Shown here: piece after piece, positions 53,601 to 62,990 of the stretch
Position numbering within the stretch: the stretch's first letter is position 1
How the letters are laid out: every line of letters starts with the position of its first letter
Source of the DNA: Methylomonas methanica
Lineage (GTDB): Bacteria > Pseudomonadota > Gammaproteobacteria > Methylococcales > Methylomonadaceae
Length of the DNA: 64,000 bases
Direction of reading: 5' to 3'
Assembly (NCBI RefSeq): GCF_001644035.1
Contig: NZ_LUUG01000053.1
Coordinates: 39,096-103,095, forward strand
Made by a program: the position numbers and the translations under genes
The notes under the pieces: generated by a model
The model's database searches: none
What the model was told of the DNA's origin: nothing
Seen by the model: only the letters and a program-made list of their open reading frames with translations

Positions 53601-54124
53601 ATAAAAAAATCATACTGATAGTCGTCGCCATTGCCTTTATCGCGTTAGCGGCCGGTCTGTTTGCCAGACAATATTTGGTAGTCGCCGAAACCAGTAAGCC
53701 GGCCCCGCAATTGAACTTTAGCTTACCGGACCTGGCGGATAAGCCGCAGTCTGTCACGCAATGGCAAGGGAAGATATTGATTATCAACTTCTGGGCAACC
53801 TGGTGTCCGCCATGTTTGAAGGAAATTCCCGAGTTTATAAAGCTTCAGGATGAATATAAAGACAAAGGTGTGCAGTTTGTCGGCATAGCCATTGAGGATA
53901 AACAGCCGGTAGAAGATTACCTGAAGCGTATCAAGATCAATTATCCGGTGTTGATTGGCGGCGAAGGTGCAACGATGTTGGCTCAACAGCTGGGTAATGT
54001 AATCAATACCGTGCCGTTCACGGTAATCATTAATCAACAAGGGCAAATCATGCATCATCAGTTAGGCGAACTGACGCGAGAGAAAGTGTTGGAAGTGATT
54101 GGGCCGTTGTTGACGACAAAATGA
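53597..54124 (+). CDS. TlpA/ResA-type membrane-anchored thiol-disulfide oxidoreductase
   Basis: 175 aa: N-terminal anchor (IILIVVAIAFIALAAGLFA) then a periplasmic thioredoxin fold with active site FWATWCPPCLKEIPEF, EDKQPVEDYLKR and the cis-Pro loop NTVPFTVIINQQG. Starts in ATGA overlap with dsbD, which should be its electron donor. Relatives reduce apocytochrome c or copper-binding proteins. WCPPC matches TlpA. No cytochrome c maturation gene is adjacent. Confidence 0.9.
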   Translation: MNKKIILIVVAIAFIALAAGLFARQYLVVAETSKPAPQLNFSLPDLADKPQSVTQWQGKILIINFWATWCPPCLKEIPEFIKLQDEYKDKGVQFVGIAIEDKQPVEDYLKRIKINYPVLIGGEGATMLAQQLGNVINTVPFTVIINQQGQIMHHQLGELTREKVLEVIGPLLTTK

Positions 54125-54236
54125 CTGAAAAGTCGCTAAAACGCGGTCTAATGAAGTGAAAAGCGGTTTATCTGGACAAAAACCTACAAATTAGGCAGAA
54201 TTCCTATTTATTTAGTATTTTTGTTCAGCATCGGCA

Positions 54237-54698
54237 ATGGCAAACCTCACTGTTCTCAATGGACCCAATTTAAATCTGTTAGGCGTTCGAGAACCAGGGC
54301 TATACGGTGATAGAACATTGCAGAGCATTCAGCAGGCTATGGAGCAATTGGCCCAAACACTTGGGCATCAATTAAGCTTTCTGCAAAGCAATGCCGAGCA
54401 CGAAATTGTTGAACAAATACATCAAGCGTATCGGCAGGGTGTCGATTTCATCATTATCAATCCTGCTGCATTTACCCATACCAGCGTGGCCATTCGCGAT
54501 GCCTTGCTGGCAACCAAGATTGCATTCATAGAAGTACATTTATCGAACGTGCATGCCCGTGAGCCTTTCAGGAAGCATTCGTATTTTTCGGATATCGCCC
54601 TCGGCGTTATCTGCGGATTGGGGGCGAACGGTTACGAATTGGCTTTGCAAGCCGCTCATCAGATATTACTAGAGAGAACTCAGAACAATGGATATTAG
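54237..54698 (+). CDS. aroQ: 3-dehydroquinate dehydratase, type II
   Basis: Dodecameric shikimate-pathway enzyme, 153 aa. Start region [21 protein letters not shown], catalytic Tyr in that loop, [20 protein letters not shown], and the catalytic His in [17 protein letters not shown]. It heads the aroQ-accB-accC operon, as in many gammaproteobacteria; its end overlaps accB by 11 bases. Confidence 0.97.
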   Translation: MANLTVLNGPNLNLLGVREPGLYGDRTLQSIQQAMEQLAQTLGHQLSFLQSNAEHEIVEQIHQAYRQGVDFIIINPAAFTHTSVAIRDALLATKIAFIEVHLSNVHAREPFRKHSYFSDIALGVICGLGANGYELALQAAHQILLERTQNNGY

Positions 54699-55122
54699 AA
54701 AAATAAAAAAACTGATTGATCTTATCGAGGAATCGGATATTGCTGAAATAGAGATTCGCGAAGGCGAAGAATCAGTGAAAATCAGCCGTTATTCGGCGGC
54801 GGCGCCCGTGCAGTACGCAGCGCCTGTTGCAGCGCCCGTGGCGGCTGCGCCTGTTGCGGCGGCGGCTCCAGTTGAAGAAAAAGTCAGCGGTCATGTGGTT
54901 AAGTCGCCCATGGTCGGTACTTTTTACCGTTCGGCGTCACCCGGTTCTGCATCGTTTGTCGAGATTGGTCAGTCGGTCAGCAATGGTCAAACCTTGTGCA
55001 TTATCGAAGCCATGAAAATTTTGAATCAGATCGAAGCGGATAAAAGCGGCAAAATCAAACAAATTCTGGTTGAAAACGGCCATCCGGTCGAATACGGCCA
55101 ACCTTTGTTCATCATCGAATAA
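54688..55122 (+). CDS. accB: biotin carboxyl carrier protein of acetyl-CoA carboxylase
   Basis: 144 aa. An N-terminal dimerisation segment ([20 protein letters not shown]), an Ala/Pro-rich flexible linker (about 38-63), and a biotinyl domain with Lys110 in [29 protein letters not shown] carries the thumb loop of bacterial AccB. Partner of AccC directly downstream in the first step of fatty-acid synthesis. Confidence 0.97.
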   Translation: MDIRKIKKLIDLIEESDIAEIEIREGEESVKISRYSAAAPVQYAAPVAAPVAAAPVAAAAPVEEKVSGHVVKSPMVGTFYRSASPGSASFVEIGQSVSNGQTLCIIEAMKILNQIEADKSGKIKQILVENGHPVEYGQPLFIIE

Positions 55123-55142
55123 CCGACAAAGGGGCTGGACTA

Positions 55143-56486
55143 ATGTTTGAGAAAATTGTTATCGCCAATCGCGGCGAGATTGCTTTGCGCATTTTGCGGG
55201 CCTGTCGCGAATTGGGCATTAAAACCGTGGCTGTGTATTCCGAAGCGGACCGCGATTTAAAACACGTGAGACTGGCCGATGAAGCGGTCTGTATCGGACC
55301 GGCGGCGTCCGCCGGCAGCTATTTGAATATTCCGGCGATTATCAGTGCCGCCGAAGTGACGGATGCCGAAGCCATTCATCCCGGCTACGGCTTCTTATCT
55401 GAAAATGCCGATTTTTCCGAGAAAGTCAGTCAAAGCGGCTTTGTATTTATTGGTCCTAGACCTGAAACCATTCGCATGATGGGCGACAAAATCGCCGCAA
55501 AAAAAGCCATGCAGGCTGCGGGCATTCCTTGTGTGCCGGGTAACGGCGATCCTTTGGGCGAAGATGAGGAAACCAATCTGAAAATGGCGCGGGAAATTGG
55601 TTATCCGGTCATTATCAAAGCGGCCGGTGGTGGTGGTGGTCGCGGCATGCGTACCGTGCATACCGAAAGCGCGCTGCTGAATGCGATTGCGATGACCAAA
55701 GCCGAAGCCGGTACTGCGTTCGGCAATAGTACCGTCTACATGGAAAAGTTTCTGGAAGATCCGCGCCATATCGAGTTTCAGGTGTTGGCCGACTCGCACG
55801 GCAATGCGATACATTTGGGCGAGCGCGATTGCTCAATGCAGCGCCGCCATCAAAAAGTCGTGGAAGAAGCCCCAGCTCCAGGGATTACCGAAGAACAACG
55901 CAAACAGATGGGTGAGCGTTGTGCGCTGGCTTGTCAGGAGATCGGCTATCTGGGTGCTGGTACTTTCGAGTTTCTTTACGAGAAAGGTCAATTTTATTTC
56001 ATCGAAATGAATACGCGGGTGCAGGTCGAGCATCCGGTCACCGAGATGATTACCGGTTTCGATATAGTGAAGGAACAGCTGCGGATTGCTGCCGGCGAGC
56101 CTTTGTCGATAACGCAAGAGCAGGTGAAGTTTACCGGTCATGCGATCGAGTGCCGTTTGAATGCGGAAGACCCGAAAACCTTTATGCCCAGCCCCGGCGT
56201 GATCGATCAGTTCCATATGCCGGGCGGGCCCGGTATCCGTTGCGAAACGCACATTTATAATGGCTATAAAGTGCCGCCGTATTACGATTCCATGATTGGT
56301 AAACTGATTGCGCATGGCGACGATAGGGCGAGTGCGATTGCCCGGATGAAGACCGCGCTGAGTGAAATGGTAATAGACGGCATCAAAACCAATATTCCTT
56401 TGCAACAAAGCATTATGGCTGACGCCGCGTTCGCCCAGGGTGGGCAAAATATCCATTATCTGGAAAAGAAATTGGGTATCCATTAA
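55143..56486 (+). CDS. accC: biotin carboxylase subunit of acetyl-CoA carboxylase
   Basis: ATP-grasp enzyme carboxylating AccB-biotin. 447 aa, matching E. coli AccC (449). N-domain [23 protein letters not shown] lid [33 protein letters not shown], and the catalytic [19 protein letters not shown]. Twenty bases behind accB with GGGGCTGGA upstream of the ATG. Confidence 0.98.
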   Translation: MFEKIVIANRGEIALRILRACRELGIKTVAVYSEADRDLKHVRLADEAVCIGPAASAGSYLNIPAIISAAEVTDAEAIHPGYGFLSENADFSEKVSQSGFVFIGPRPETIRMMGDKIAAKKAMQAAGIPCVPGNGDPLGEDEETNLKMAREIGYPVIIKAAGGGGGRGMRTVHTESALLNAIAMTKAEAGTAFGNSTVYMEKFLEDPRHIEFQVLADSHGNAIHLGERDCSMQRRHQKVVEEAPAPGITEEQRKQMGERCALACQEIGYLGAGTFEFLYEKGQFYFIEMNTRVQVEHPVTEMITGFDIVKEQLRIAAGEPLSITQEQVKFTGHAIECRLNAEDPKTFMPSPGVIDQFHMPGGPGIRCETHIYNGYKVPPYYDSMIGKLIAHGDDRASAIARMKTALSEMVIDGIKTNIPLQQSIMADAAFAQGGQNIHYLEKKLGIH

Positions 56487-56551
56487 TTCGGCTTGGGCGA
56501 GGAGATTAGGAAAATGGCGTCTCCTTTCCCAGCTAAAAGCTTTATATAACT

Positions 56552-57436
56552 ATGGCCTGGCATCAGCTTTCCGTTATCACCGACGAAACCACCGCTCCTG
56601 ATATATCGGAGTTTTTCAGCGAATTGGGCGCGGTTTCGGTGACTTACAGCGATGCCGATGATGAGCCGGTGTACGAGCCGGCCATCGATCAAACCAAAAT
56701 CTGGACCCGTACTCGGGTCACTGCCTTGTTTGAGCTCGATACCGATCCGGATATTGTACGCAACTTGCTGTTTAATCAATTTATCGGTCAGCCCTTGCAG
56801 GAATGGTTAGCCGAGGTTTTGCAGGATCAGGCTTGGGAACGGGCGTGGATGGAGCATTTCCAGGCAATGAAGTTTGCCAATCGTTTGTGGATTTGTCCCA
56901 GTGGCCAGGAACAGCACGAGCCGGGCACGGTTTGCATGACTTTGGATCCCGGCTTGGCGTTCGGCACGGGAACCCATCCCACTACTGCATTATGTTTGGA
57001 GTGGCTGGCGGGTAACGATATTAAAGACAAAGTATTAATCGACTACGGTTGTGGATCCGGGATTCTTGCCGTGGCAGCGCTGTTACTCGGTGCCAAGCAG
57101 GCGCATGCGGTGGATATCGATCCGCAGGCGTTGACCGCCAGTCAATACAACGCCGAAAAAAACCAGGTTCAACAGCGAATCGATTATTATCTTCCCGAAC
57201 AGTTTTCCGCGTTTGCAGCTGATCTGGTACTTGCCAATATTCTCGCTAAACCGCTGATTGAGCTGGCCTCAACTATCGGCGCATTGGTCAGGCCGGGCGG
57301 GCAATTGGTTTTGTCGGGAATTTTGAGCGAACAAGCCGAATCTGTAGCGCTAGCATATCGAGAGCAGGGTTTCGTTGTTGCGCCCCCTGTCAGTCAGGAA
57401 GACTGGTGTCGATTGGACGCCTATAAACCTGACTGA
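56552..57436 (+). CDS. prmA: ribosomal protein L11 methyltransferase
   Basis: SAM-dependent trimethylation of ribosomal protein L11. 294 aa: an N-terminal L11-recognition domain, then FGTGTHPTTALCLEWL, SAM motif DYGCGSGILAVAALLLGA and LANILAKPLIEL. The order accB-accC-prmA is conserved in gammaproteobacteria. The 65-base gap after accC has a small GGAGA/TCTCC hairpin that may modulate read-through. Confidence 0.96.
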   Translation: MAWHQLSVITDETTAPDISEFFSELGAVSVTYSDADDEPVYEPAIDQTKIWTRTRVTALFELDTDPDIVRNLLFNQFIGQPLQEWLAEVLQDQAWERAWMEHFQAMKFANRLWICPSGQEQHEPGTVCMTLDPGLAFGTGTHPTTALCLEWLAGNDIKDKVLIDYGCGSGILAVAALLLGAKQAHAVDIDPQALTASQYNAEKNQVQQRIDYYLPEQFSAFAADLVLANILAKPLIELASTIGALVRPGGQLVLSGILSEQAESVALAYREQGFVVAPPVSQEDWCRLDAYKPD

Positions 57437-57440
57437 ATAG

Positions 57441-58085
57441 ATGTATAGCCGATGTCCGCATTGCGCTAAGCAACACGAAGTTACCGTCGAGCATTTGCGG
57501 CAATCGCGTGGGTTTTTGGATTGTTCGGCATGCGGCAAATCTTTCGATGCGTTGCGATTCCTTAGTGAAGGTGAAGATGAGGTATTGGCGGATGAGTCGC
57601 CGTATCCGGGCGATCAAGTTTCAGAAAAGCGGCCGCAGACTCCGGCGGTTTGGTTTGGCGCAACCGGTTTGGTGTTACTGTTATTGCTGGCGCAAATTCT
57701 GTATTTCGAGGGCTATCGTTTAACTATGCAGCCGCAGCTCAGAGCACGTTTGGATAAAGTCTGTGCGATCTTAGCTTGCCGGGTGCCGACGTATAAAAAT
57801 CTTGAGGAATTGAGCGTTTCGCATAGCAATTTGCAGGTTCGGAGCGATAGCAGCTATTTGTTTAGCGCCGTGCTCAGTAATCAAGCGCCATTTGCTCAAG
57901 CTGCGCCGGATTTAAGACTGAGCATGTTGAATTTTAATGGACAGGCAATTGCGGAACGGGTGTTTAGTTCTGCTGAGTACCTGCCGAGACCAATAAGTCT
58001 AGCCCCAGAGCAAACGGTCGAAATCCGTTTGGCTATTGTGGCGCCTGCCGCGCCAATTGGCGGTTACACCTTTACCTTACTTTAG
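57441..58085 (+). CDS. DUF3426 zinc-ribbon membrane protein
   Basis: 214 aa. An MJ0042-type zinc ribbon at the N-terminus (CPHCAKQHEV ... FLDCSACGKSFDA), an acidic linker, one membrane helix (about 73-90: GATGLVLLLLLAQILYF) and a periplasmic DUF3426 beta domain with CAILACRVPTYKNLEEL. Commonly encoded between prmA and other translation genes; function unknown. Starts four bases after prmA, six bases before rlmI. Confidence 0.88.
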   Translation: MYSRCPHCAKQHEVTVEHLRQSRGFLDCSACGKSFDALRFLSEGEDEVLADESPYPGDQVSEKRPQTPAVWFGATGLVLLLLLAQILYFEGYRLTMQPQLRARLDKVCAILACRVPTYKNLEELSVSHSNLQVRSDSSYLFSAVLSNQAPFAQAAPDLRLSMLNFNGQAIAERVFSSAEYLPRPISLAPEQTVEIRLAIVAPAAPIGGYTFTLL

Positions 58086-58091
58086 GGCTAT

Positions 58092-59288
58092 ATGAGCTAT
58101 CCGGAACTGTTTCTGAAAAAAAACGAAGACAAACGCCTGCGGCAAGGGCATTTGTGGGTGTTCAGTAACGAGGTCGATAGTCAGCGCAGCCCATTGGAGC
58201 AGTTTACGGCCGGCGACCTAGTCCTTGTCCACGATTCCGGCGGTAAGGCTTTGGGCATAGCCTATCTGAATCCTCATGCACTGATTTGCGCGCGCTTGTT
58301 GACGCGTAAAACCAATATCAAAATCAGTGAAAGTTTTTTTAAAGCGCGCTTGACCCAAGCTTTGGGTTTGCGTGAACGTTTGTTCGATAAACCTTATTAT
58401 CGCTTGGTGTTCGGCGAAAGCGATGGCCTGCCGGGTTTGGTGGTGGATCGATTTGGTAGTGTACTTTCCGTGCAAGTTACCACTGCGGGAATGGAGCAGT
58501 ATAAGGATGTGCTGGTCAAGGTCCTACTTGAGCTGCTGACACCAACGGCGATATTGCTGAAAAACGATAATAGTCAGCGCCAGTTGGAAAATCTGTCCTT
58601 GGAACCAGAGCTGGTTTACGGCGAGTTGCCTGAGCAATTGCTGATTGAAGAAAATAACGTGCGTTTTATCGTTAATGTGGCCGAGGGCCAGAAAACCGGT
58701 TGGTTTTACGATCATCGCAACAGCAGGGCGCAGTTTGCGCGAGCTTGTCATGGTTTAAAGGTGTTGGATTTATTCAGTTATGCCGGGGCCTGGGGCATTC
58801 CTGCCGCAATGGCCGGCGCTTCGGAGGTGTGCTGTGTGGATAGTTCTGAGAGCGCGTTGGCATTAGCCTCGGCTAGTGCCGAATTGAATCAGGTACGGGA
58901 TAAAATGCAATTCGTGCGTAGTGATGTGTTTGAGTTTTTGAAGCAAGCACGCGAGCAACAACAGCATTACGACGCGATCATATTGGATCCGCCAGCACTG
59001 ATTAAACGCAAAAAAGATTTCAAAGCCGGGTATGAAGCCTATCGACGCTTGAATCATTTGGCGTTACAAGTTTTGTCGAATAATGGTATTTTGGTCTCGG
59101 CATCATGCTCGCATCATTTGAGTAGAGATAATCTGCATGAAATTCTGCGCTCTTCGGCACGGCACATTGATCGGCATCTCGTGTTTTTCGGTAGCGGTAG
59201 TCAAGGTCCGGATCATCCGATTCATCCTGCCTTACCTGAGACCGATTATTTGAAAACCTTTTTTTGTGCAGTATCCAGCCGGCTATAG
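58092..59288 (+). CDS. rlmI: 23S rRNA (cytosine-1962-C5)-methyltransferase RlmI type
   Basis: 398 aa: N-terminal PUA domain (LRQGHLWVFSNEVDSQ), an EEHEE-like middle part (RLVFGESDGLPGLVVDRFG) and a Rossmann methyltransferase domain with LDLFSYAGAWGIPAAMAGA, IILDPPALIKRKK, and a catalytic-type Cys in SASCSHHLSRDN. E. coli RlmI is 396 aa. Relatives without a tested substrate are often annotated only as class I SAM methyltransferases. Confidence 0.9.
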   Translation: MSYPELFLKKNEDKRLRQGHLWVFSNEVDSQRSPLEQFTAGDLVLVHDSGGKALGIAYLNPHALICARLLTRKTNIKISESFFKARLTQALGLRERLFDKPYYRLVFGESDGLPGLVVDRFGSVLSVQVTTAGMEQYKDVLVKVLLELLTPTAILLKNDNSQRQLENLSLEPELVYGELPEQLLIEENNVRFIVNVAEGQKTGWFYDHRNSRAQFARACHGLKVLDLFSYAGAWGIPAAMAGASEVCCVDSSESALALASASAELNQVRDKMQFVRSDVFEFLKQAREQQQHYDAIILDPPALIKRKKDFKAGYEAYRRLNHLALQVLSNNGILVSASCSHHLSRDNLHEILRSSARHIDRHLVFFGSGSQGPDHPIHPALPETDYLKTFFCAVSSRL

Positions 59289-59294
59289 TCAATC

Positions 59295-59465
59295 ATGGCG
59301 GATTCTAAGCCCAAATGCGGTCTTTGCGGTCAGCGGGTGTTGATTCCCGGATTCGAGCTCAATACTTTGCTGGGCCAAAAAAAATTTTGTTGCGAAGGTT
59401 GTCGCAGCATTTTTCAACTGCTCAATAGCGAGCAAATAATAATAACGACTCCAGAGGAGAAATAA
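59295..59465 (+). CDS. 56-aa Cys-rich metal-binding protein (P-type ATPase N-terminal-like)
   Basis: ATG 59295 to TAA 59463. Five Cys: Cys8/Cys11 (KCGLCGQRV) and Cys32/33/36 (KKFCCEGCRSIFQLL). The CxxC-x20-CCxGC pattern with a preceding Gly-Phe is that of the metal-binding domain found at the N-terminus of CcoI/FixI-type copper ATPases, here alone and without the ATPase. It starts six bases after rlmI and ends with GAGGAG, which is the ribosome site of the next gene, so the two are expressed together. Soluble; could deliver or sense Cu or Zn. Confidence 0.7.
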   Translation: MADSKPKCGLCGQRVLIPGFELNTLLGQKKFCCEGCRSIFQLLNSEQIIITTPEEK

Positions 59466-59467
59466 AC

Positions 59468-59995
59468 ATGAAAGCCTGCGAATCTTGTGCAGACCGCGTC
59501 AATATCGGTTGCCATCATAAACAGATGCCGGTTATATCCAGAGCAATCGGTTTGCTGTTTATCTATTTGCCGATTTTGACCTTGCCGTTTGTGATTACCA
59601 GCGCTTATTTGACGTATTTCAGTCTGAAATTGGTCGGTGCGGAAAATGTTAAAAAATGGGGCGATTTTTTACCGGCCAGGGCGAGTCACCGTTATGATTT
59701 AAAAAACCAGATTACGATGGACGGGTCATTCAAATTCAGCATGGCGCAATCGAAATTATTCTGGATTTTGAATTGCACTTGGTATTGTCCGGTGAGTGTG
59801 GGCTTATTCGAATGGCATGCTTACTTGGTGAAAGTGGTGGAGAACTGGTGGTGCCCATTTACCCATGACCGTAAAAACAGCTACACCGACGGCGCTATCG
59901 ATCAATCTTTTTGGCATATTTATCCGGAAGAAAAAGCTAAATTGAATGAAGAAGATAAAAGAAACCCGATTTTCACAGTCGATCCCGAAGCCTAA
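59468..59995 (+). CDS. hypothetical membrane protein with N-terminal Cys/His cluster, 175 aa
   Basis: Not recognised. N-terminus has Cys4, Cys7, Cys15, His16, His17, a possible metal site. A long hydrophobic segment at 22-56 is one or two helices. A second cluster is NCTWYCPVS (Cys103, Cys107), WWCPFTHD (Cys129, His133), inside an aromatic-rich amphipathic stretch. The tail is charged and acidic (EEKAKLNEEDKRN). Its ribosome site lies within the end of the upstream 56-aa metal-binding gene, so a joint role in metal handling is inferred. Confidence 0.75.
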   Translation: MKACESCADRVNIGCHHKQMPVISRAIGLLFIYLPILTLPFVITSAYLTYFSLKLVGAENVKKWGDFLPARASHRYDLKNQITMDGSFKFSMAQSKLFWILNCTWYCPVSVGLFEWHAYLVKVVENWWCPFTHDRKNSYTDGAIDQSFWHIYPEEKAKLNEEDKRNPIFTVDPEA

Positions 59996-60027
59996 CAGTG
60001 TTATTTGCCTGTGATGATGTGTCACCT

Positions 60028-60042
60028 GGCTTTAATAAAGCC
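60028..60042 (+). terminator. possible weak terminator after the Cys-rich pair
   Basis: GGCTTT (60028-60033) and AAAGCC (60037-60042) around AAT, extended by partly pairing CC/GG. No T-run. It lies 33 bases after the 175-aa gene; the rest of the 185-base gap before the exosortase gene shows nothing definite. Confidence 0.35.
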
Positions 60043-60180
60043 GGGGGATAATAGTTGGATTTACCGGCCAGCGCTATTGCGATTGGCCGGGTTAGTAAGC
60101 TGGGCAAAATTTCCATTCCGCCTAACAAATAGTGCCGGGATGGGGCAAATTTAAACATCAATTCTTATTTTCGACACGGA

Positions 60181-61782
60181 ATGAATACAGAGAATACGAA
60201 ACCGGCCATTGTCTGGTCATTATGGGCTGCGGCTTTATTGCTGCTATGCGTGGTGTTCAGAGATAGCCTTATCGAAATGGCGACGACATGGACGAACGTC
60301 GAGGAATACAGTCACGGCTTTTTTATCCCTATCATCACCATTTACCTGCTGTGGGCGCGGCGCGGCGAGCTGGTTCTGGTTCAAGGGTTTAAAGCGTCGC
60401 TGCCCGGGCTCATTATTATCGGCTTAGGATTGATTCTGTTTATTCTGGGCGGATTGGCAACCATAAAAACCATGGAGCAATATGCGTTTCTGGTGGTTTT
60501 GACTGGGATGTTTGGCAGTGCTTTCGGGCTACGCGGGCTGCGTGTTGGTGCTATCCCCTTGTTGTTTTTAATCTTCATGGTGCCGTTTCCATCCTTCATC
60601 CTGAATAATTTGTCTTCAAAGCTGCAATTGATTTCATCCTGGTTGGGTGTCGAATTCATTCGTGCTTGCGACATCATGGTTTACCTGGAGGGGAATGTTA
60701 TCGATTTAGGCAGTTACAAGTTACAAGTGGTCGATGCCTGTAGTGGCTTACGCTATTTGTTTCCGTTGGCCAGTCTGGCTTTCCTGTGCGCGTATTTGTT
60801 TAAAGGCCCGTTCTGGCAGAAATTGCTGATTTTTCTATCGTCAATGCCGTTGACTATTTTTATGAACAGTTTTCGGATAGGTGTAATCGGTGTCCTGGTC
60901 GATAATTGGGGTACGGAGATGGCCGAAGGCTTCCTGCATGATTTTGAAGGCTGGGCAGTATTTTTACTGTGTATGCTGCTGCTATTCATCGAGATGTGGA
61001 TTTTTAGCCGAATTAGCGGTCGAAAGCTGGCAATGGGCGAATTGGTGCAGATTCCGGAAGAATGGAGTCACTCGGCGCGTCGAGATATTGCCGCGATTTT
61101 GAACAAGTCGGTTTTTGCCGTGTTGCTATTGCTTTGTATGGGCGCGGGTGCTTCAGAGGTCTTCAAAGGACGTGAAGACATTATTCCCGAGCGCAAAGCA
61201 TTTCTAACCTTTCCTACGACGTTGGGAAATTGGCAAGGTCGCAATGACTATTTAACCCAGTTTTATCTAAACGAGTTGAAATTGACCGATTATGTTATTG
61301 TCAATTTTGTTCAGCCTGAAACCCGTAATAGCGTTAATTTTTATAGCGCCTACTACCAGTCGCAACGTAAAGGTGCCGTAGTGCATTCCCCACGCAGTTG
61401 TATTCCCGGAGACGGTTGGCAAATCAGCAGTTTCGAGCAGCGCGATTTCCCTGAATTGCAATTGGATGGGCAGGCATTGCAGGTAAACCGGGCCATTATC
61501 CAAAAAGGCGAAAGCAGGCAATTAGTGTATTTTTGGTTTCAGCAGCGTGGTCGGATGATAACTAACGAATATATGGTCAAATGGTATTTATTTTATGATG
61601 CCATCACTATGAATCGCACCGACGGAGCGCTGATTCGCTTGGTTACTCCCGTTGATAAGGTCGAAGATATTGCTGTCGCCGATAAACGGCTACATCTATT
61701 TTTAAAAGATTTGTTACCGGAATTACCTGCCTATTTGCCCGGTAAGGTAATTGAGCCAGTTTATTCGGCTTTACCGGGCTAA
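60181..61782 (+). CDS. exosortase fused to EpsI domain
   Basis: 533 aa. Residues 1-290 form a polytopic exosortase (transpeptidase-like, sorts PEP-CTERM-type proteins) with the catalytic triad in LQVVDACSGLRYLFPLA (Cys), IFMNSFRIGVIG (Arg) and FLHDFEGW (His). Residues about 325-520 are an EpsI domain (FPTTLGNWQGRND, VHSPRSCIPGDGWQI, VYFWFQQRGR), usually a separate gene. The fused form is known in the XrtD class of some methanotrophs, but I cannot fix the subclass. It opens the exopolysaccharide locus with gmd and fcl. ATG 60181 has GACACGGA just upstream. Confidence 0.9.
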   Translation: MNTENTKPAIVWSLWAAALLLLCVVFRDSLIEMATTWTNVEEYSHGFFIPIITIYLLWARRGELVLVQGFKASLPGLIIIGLGLILFILGGLATIKTMEQYAFLVVLTGMFGSAFGLRGLRVGAIPLLFLIFMVPFPSFILNNLSSKLQLISSWLGVEFIRACDIMVYLEGNVIDLGSYKLQVVDACSGLRYLFPLASLAFLCAYLFKGPFWQKLLIFLSSMPLTIFMNSFRIGVIGVLVDNWGTEMAEGFLHDFEGWAVFLLCMLLLFIEMWIFSRISGRKLAMGELVQIPEEWSHSARRDIAAILNKSVFAVLLLLCMGAGASEVFKGREDIIPERKAFLTFPTTLGNWQGRNDYLTQFYLNELKLTDYVIVNFVQPETRNSVNFYSAYYQSQRKGAVVHSPRSCIPGDGWQISSFEQRDFPELQLDGQALQVNRAIIQKGESRQLVYFWFQQRGRMITNEYMVKWYLFYDAITMNRTDGALIRLVTPVDKVEDIAVADKRLHLFLKDLLPELPAYLPGKVIEPVYSALPG

Positions 61783-61864
61783 GCATTTATGATGTCGGCT
61801 TAATTGCTTGACGACTTTAAGACGGTTTTACGTCGAATTTGACTCAAAAGAAAAGGAGCTGTGA

Positions 61865-62986
61865 ATGAGTAGAAAAAAAGCGTTGATCACTGGCATAACC
61901 GGGCAAGATGGATCCTACCTTGCCGAATTTTTGTTGGAGAAAGGCTATGAAGTGCATGGCATCAAACGGCGTTCGTCTTTATTTAATACCGAGCGCGTCG
62001 ATCATATCTATCAAGACCCGCATATCAAGGATCCGCAGTTTTTTCTACATTATGGCGATCTGACCGATAGTTCTAATCTCACTCGTATTCTTAGCGAAAT
62101 CCGTCCCGATGAAGTCTACAACTTGGGTGCGATGAGTCATGTCGCTGTATCATTCGAATCTCCCGAATATACCGCAGACGTCGATGGCATGGGGACATTA
62201 CGGCTTTTGGAGGCCATTCGTTTTCTTGGCATGGAGAAAAACACGCGTTTTTACCAGGCATCAACTTCTGAACTGTACGGCTTGGTCCAGGAAATTCCAC
62301 AGAAAGAGACTACGCCGTTTTATCCCCGCTCGCCTTATGCGGTTGCCAAACTCTACGCCTATTGGATCACGGTTAATTATCGTGAAGCGTATGGCATGTA
62401 TGCGTGTAACGGTATTTTGTTTAATCATGAATCGCCGCGTCGAGGCGAAACTTTCGTGACGCGTAAAATCACTCGTGGACTCAGTAATATCGCTATCGGT
62501 CTGGATAAATGTCTGTATATGGGCAATATGGATTCGCTAAGGGATTGGGGACATGCCAAGGACTATGTGCGGATGCAATGGATGATGTTGCAGCAAGACC
62601 AGCCCGAGGATTTCGTGATTGCCACTGGGGTGCAGTATTCGGTAAGACAATTTATCGAAATGTCTGCTAAAGAATTGGGTGTGAGTATTCGTTGGGAAGG
62701 TGTTGGAGTTGACGAAAAAGGTTATATCGACGCTATTGTCGGTGACAAAGCGCCTGGTATGGTTGTCGGTCAAAACATCGTCGCTATCGATCCGCGCTAT
62801 TTTAGACCTGCCGAAGTGGAGACGCTGCTGGGTGATCCTAGTAATGCCAAAAACAAACTAGGGTGGGTGCCGCAGATTACCTTACAGGAAATGGTGGCCG
62901 AAATGGTTGCTTATGATCTTGAGCAAGCGCAAAAGCATGCTTTGCTGAAAAAACAGGGTTATAACGTGGCGGTCAGCAGGGAGTAA
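61865..62986 (+). CDS. gmd: GDP-mannose 4,6-dehydratase
   Basis: NADP-dependent short-chain dehydrogenase/reductase making GDP-4-keto-6-deoxymannose. 373 aa, equal to E. coli Gmd. [19 protein letters not shown] (cofactor loop), ASTSELYG (Ser/Thr), [15 protein letters not shown] (Tyr-x3-Lys), [34 protein letters not shown] precedes ATG 61865. Followed four bases later by fcl to complete GDP-L-fucose synthesis. Confidence 0.97.
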   Translation: MSRKKALITGITGQDGSYLAEFLLEKGYEVHGIKRRSSLFNTERVDHIYQDPHIKDPQFFLHYGDLTDSSNLTRILSEIRPDEVYNLGAMSHVAVSFESPEYTADVDGMGTLRLLEAIRFLGMEKNTRFYQASTSELYGLVQEIPQKETTPFYPRSPYAVAKLYAYWITVNYREAYGMYACNGILFNHESPRRGETFVTRKITRGLSNIAIGLDKCLYMGNMDSLRDWGHAKDYVRMQWMMLQQDQPEDFVIATGVQYSVRQFIEMSAKELGVSIRWEGVGVDEKGYIDAIVGDKAPGMVVGQNIVAIDPRYFRPAEVETLLGDPSNAKNKLGWVPQITLQEMVAEMVAYDLEQAQKHALLKKQGYNVAVSRE

Positions 62987-62990
62987 CAGT

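Noticed and set aside
55833..56483. 216-aa minus-strand ORF over accC
   Set aside because: Antisense shadow of biotin carboxylase.
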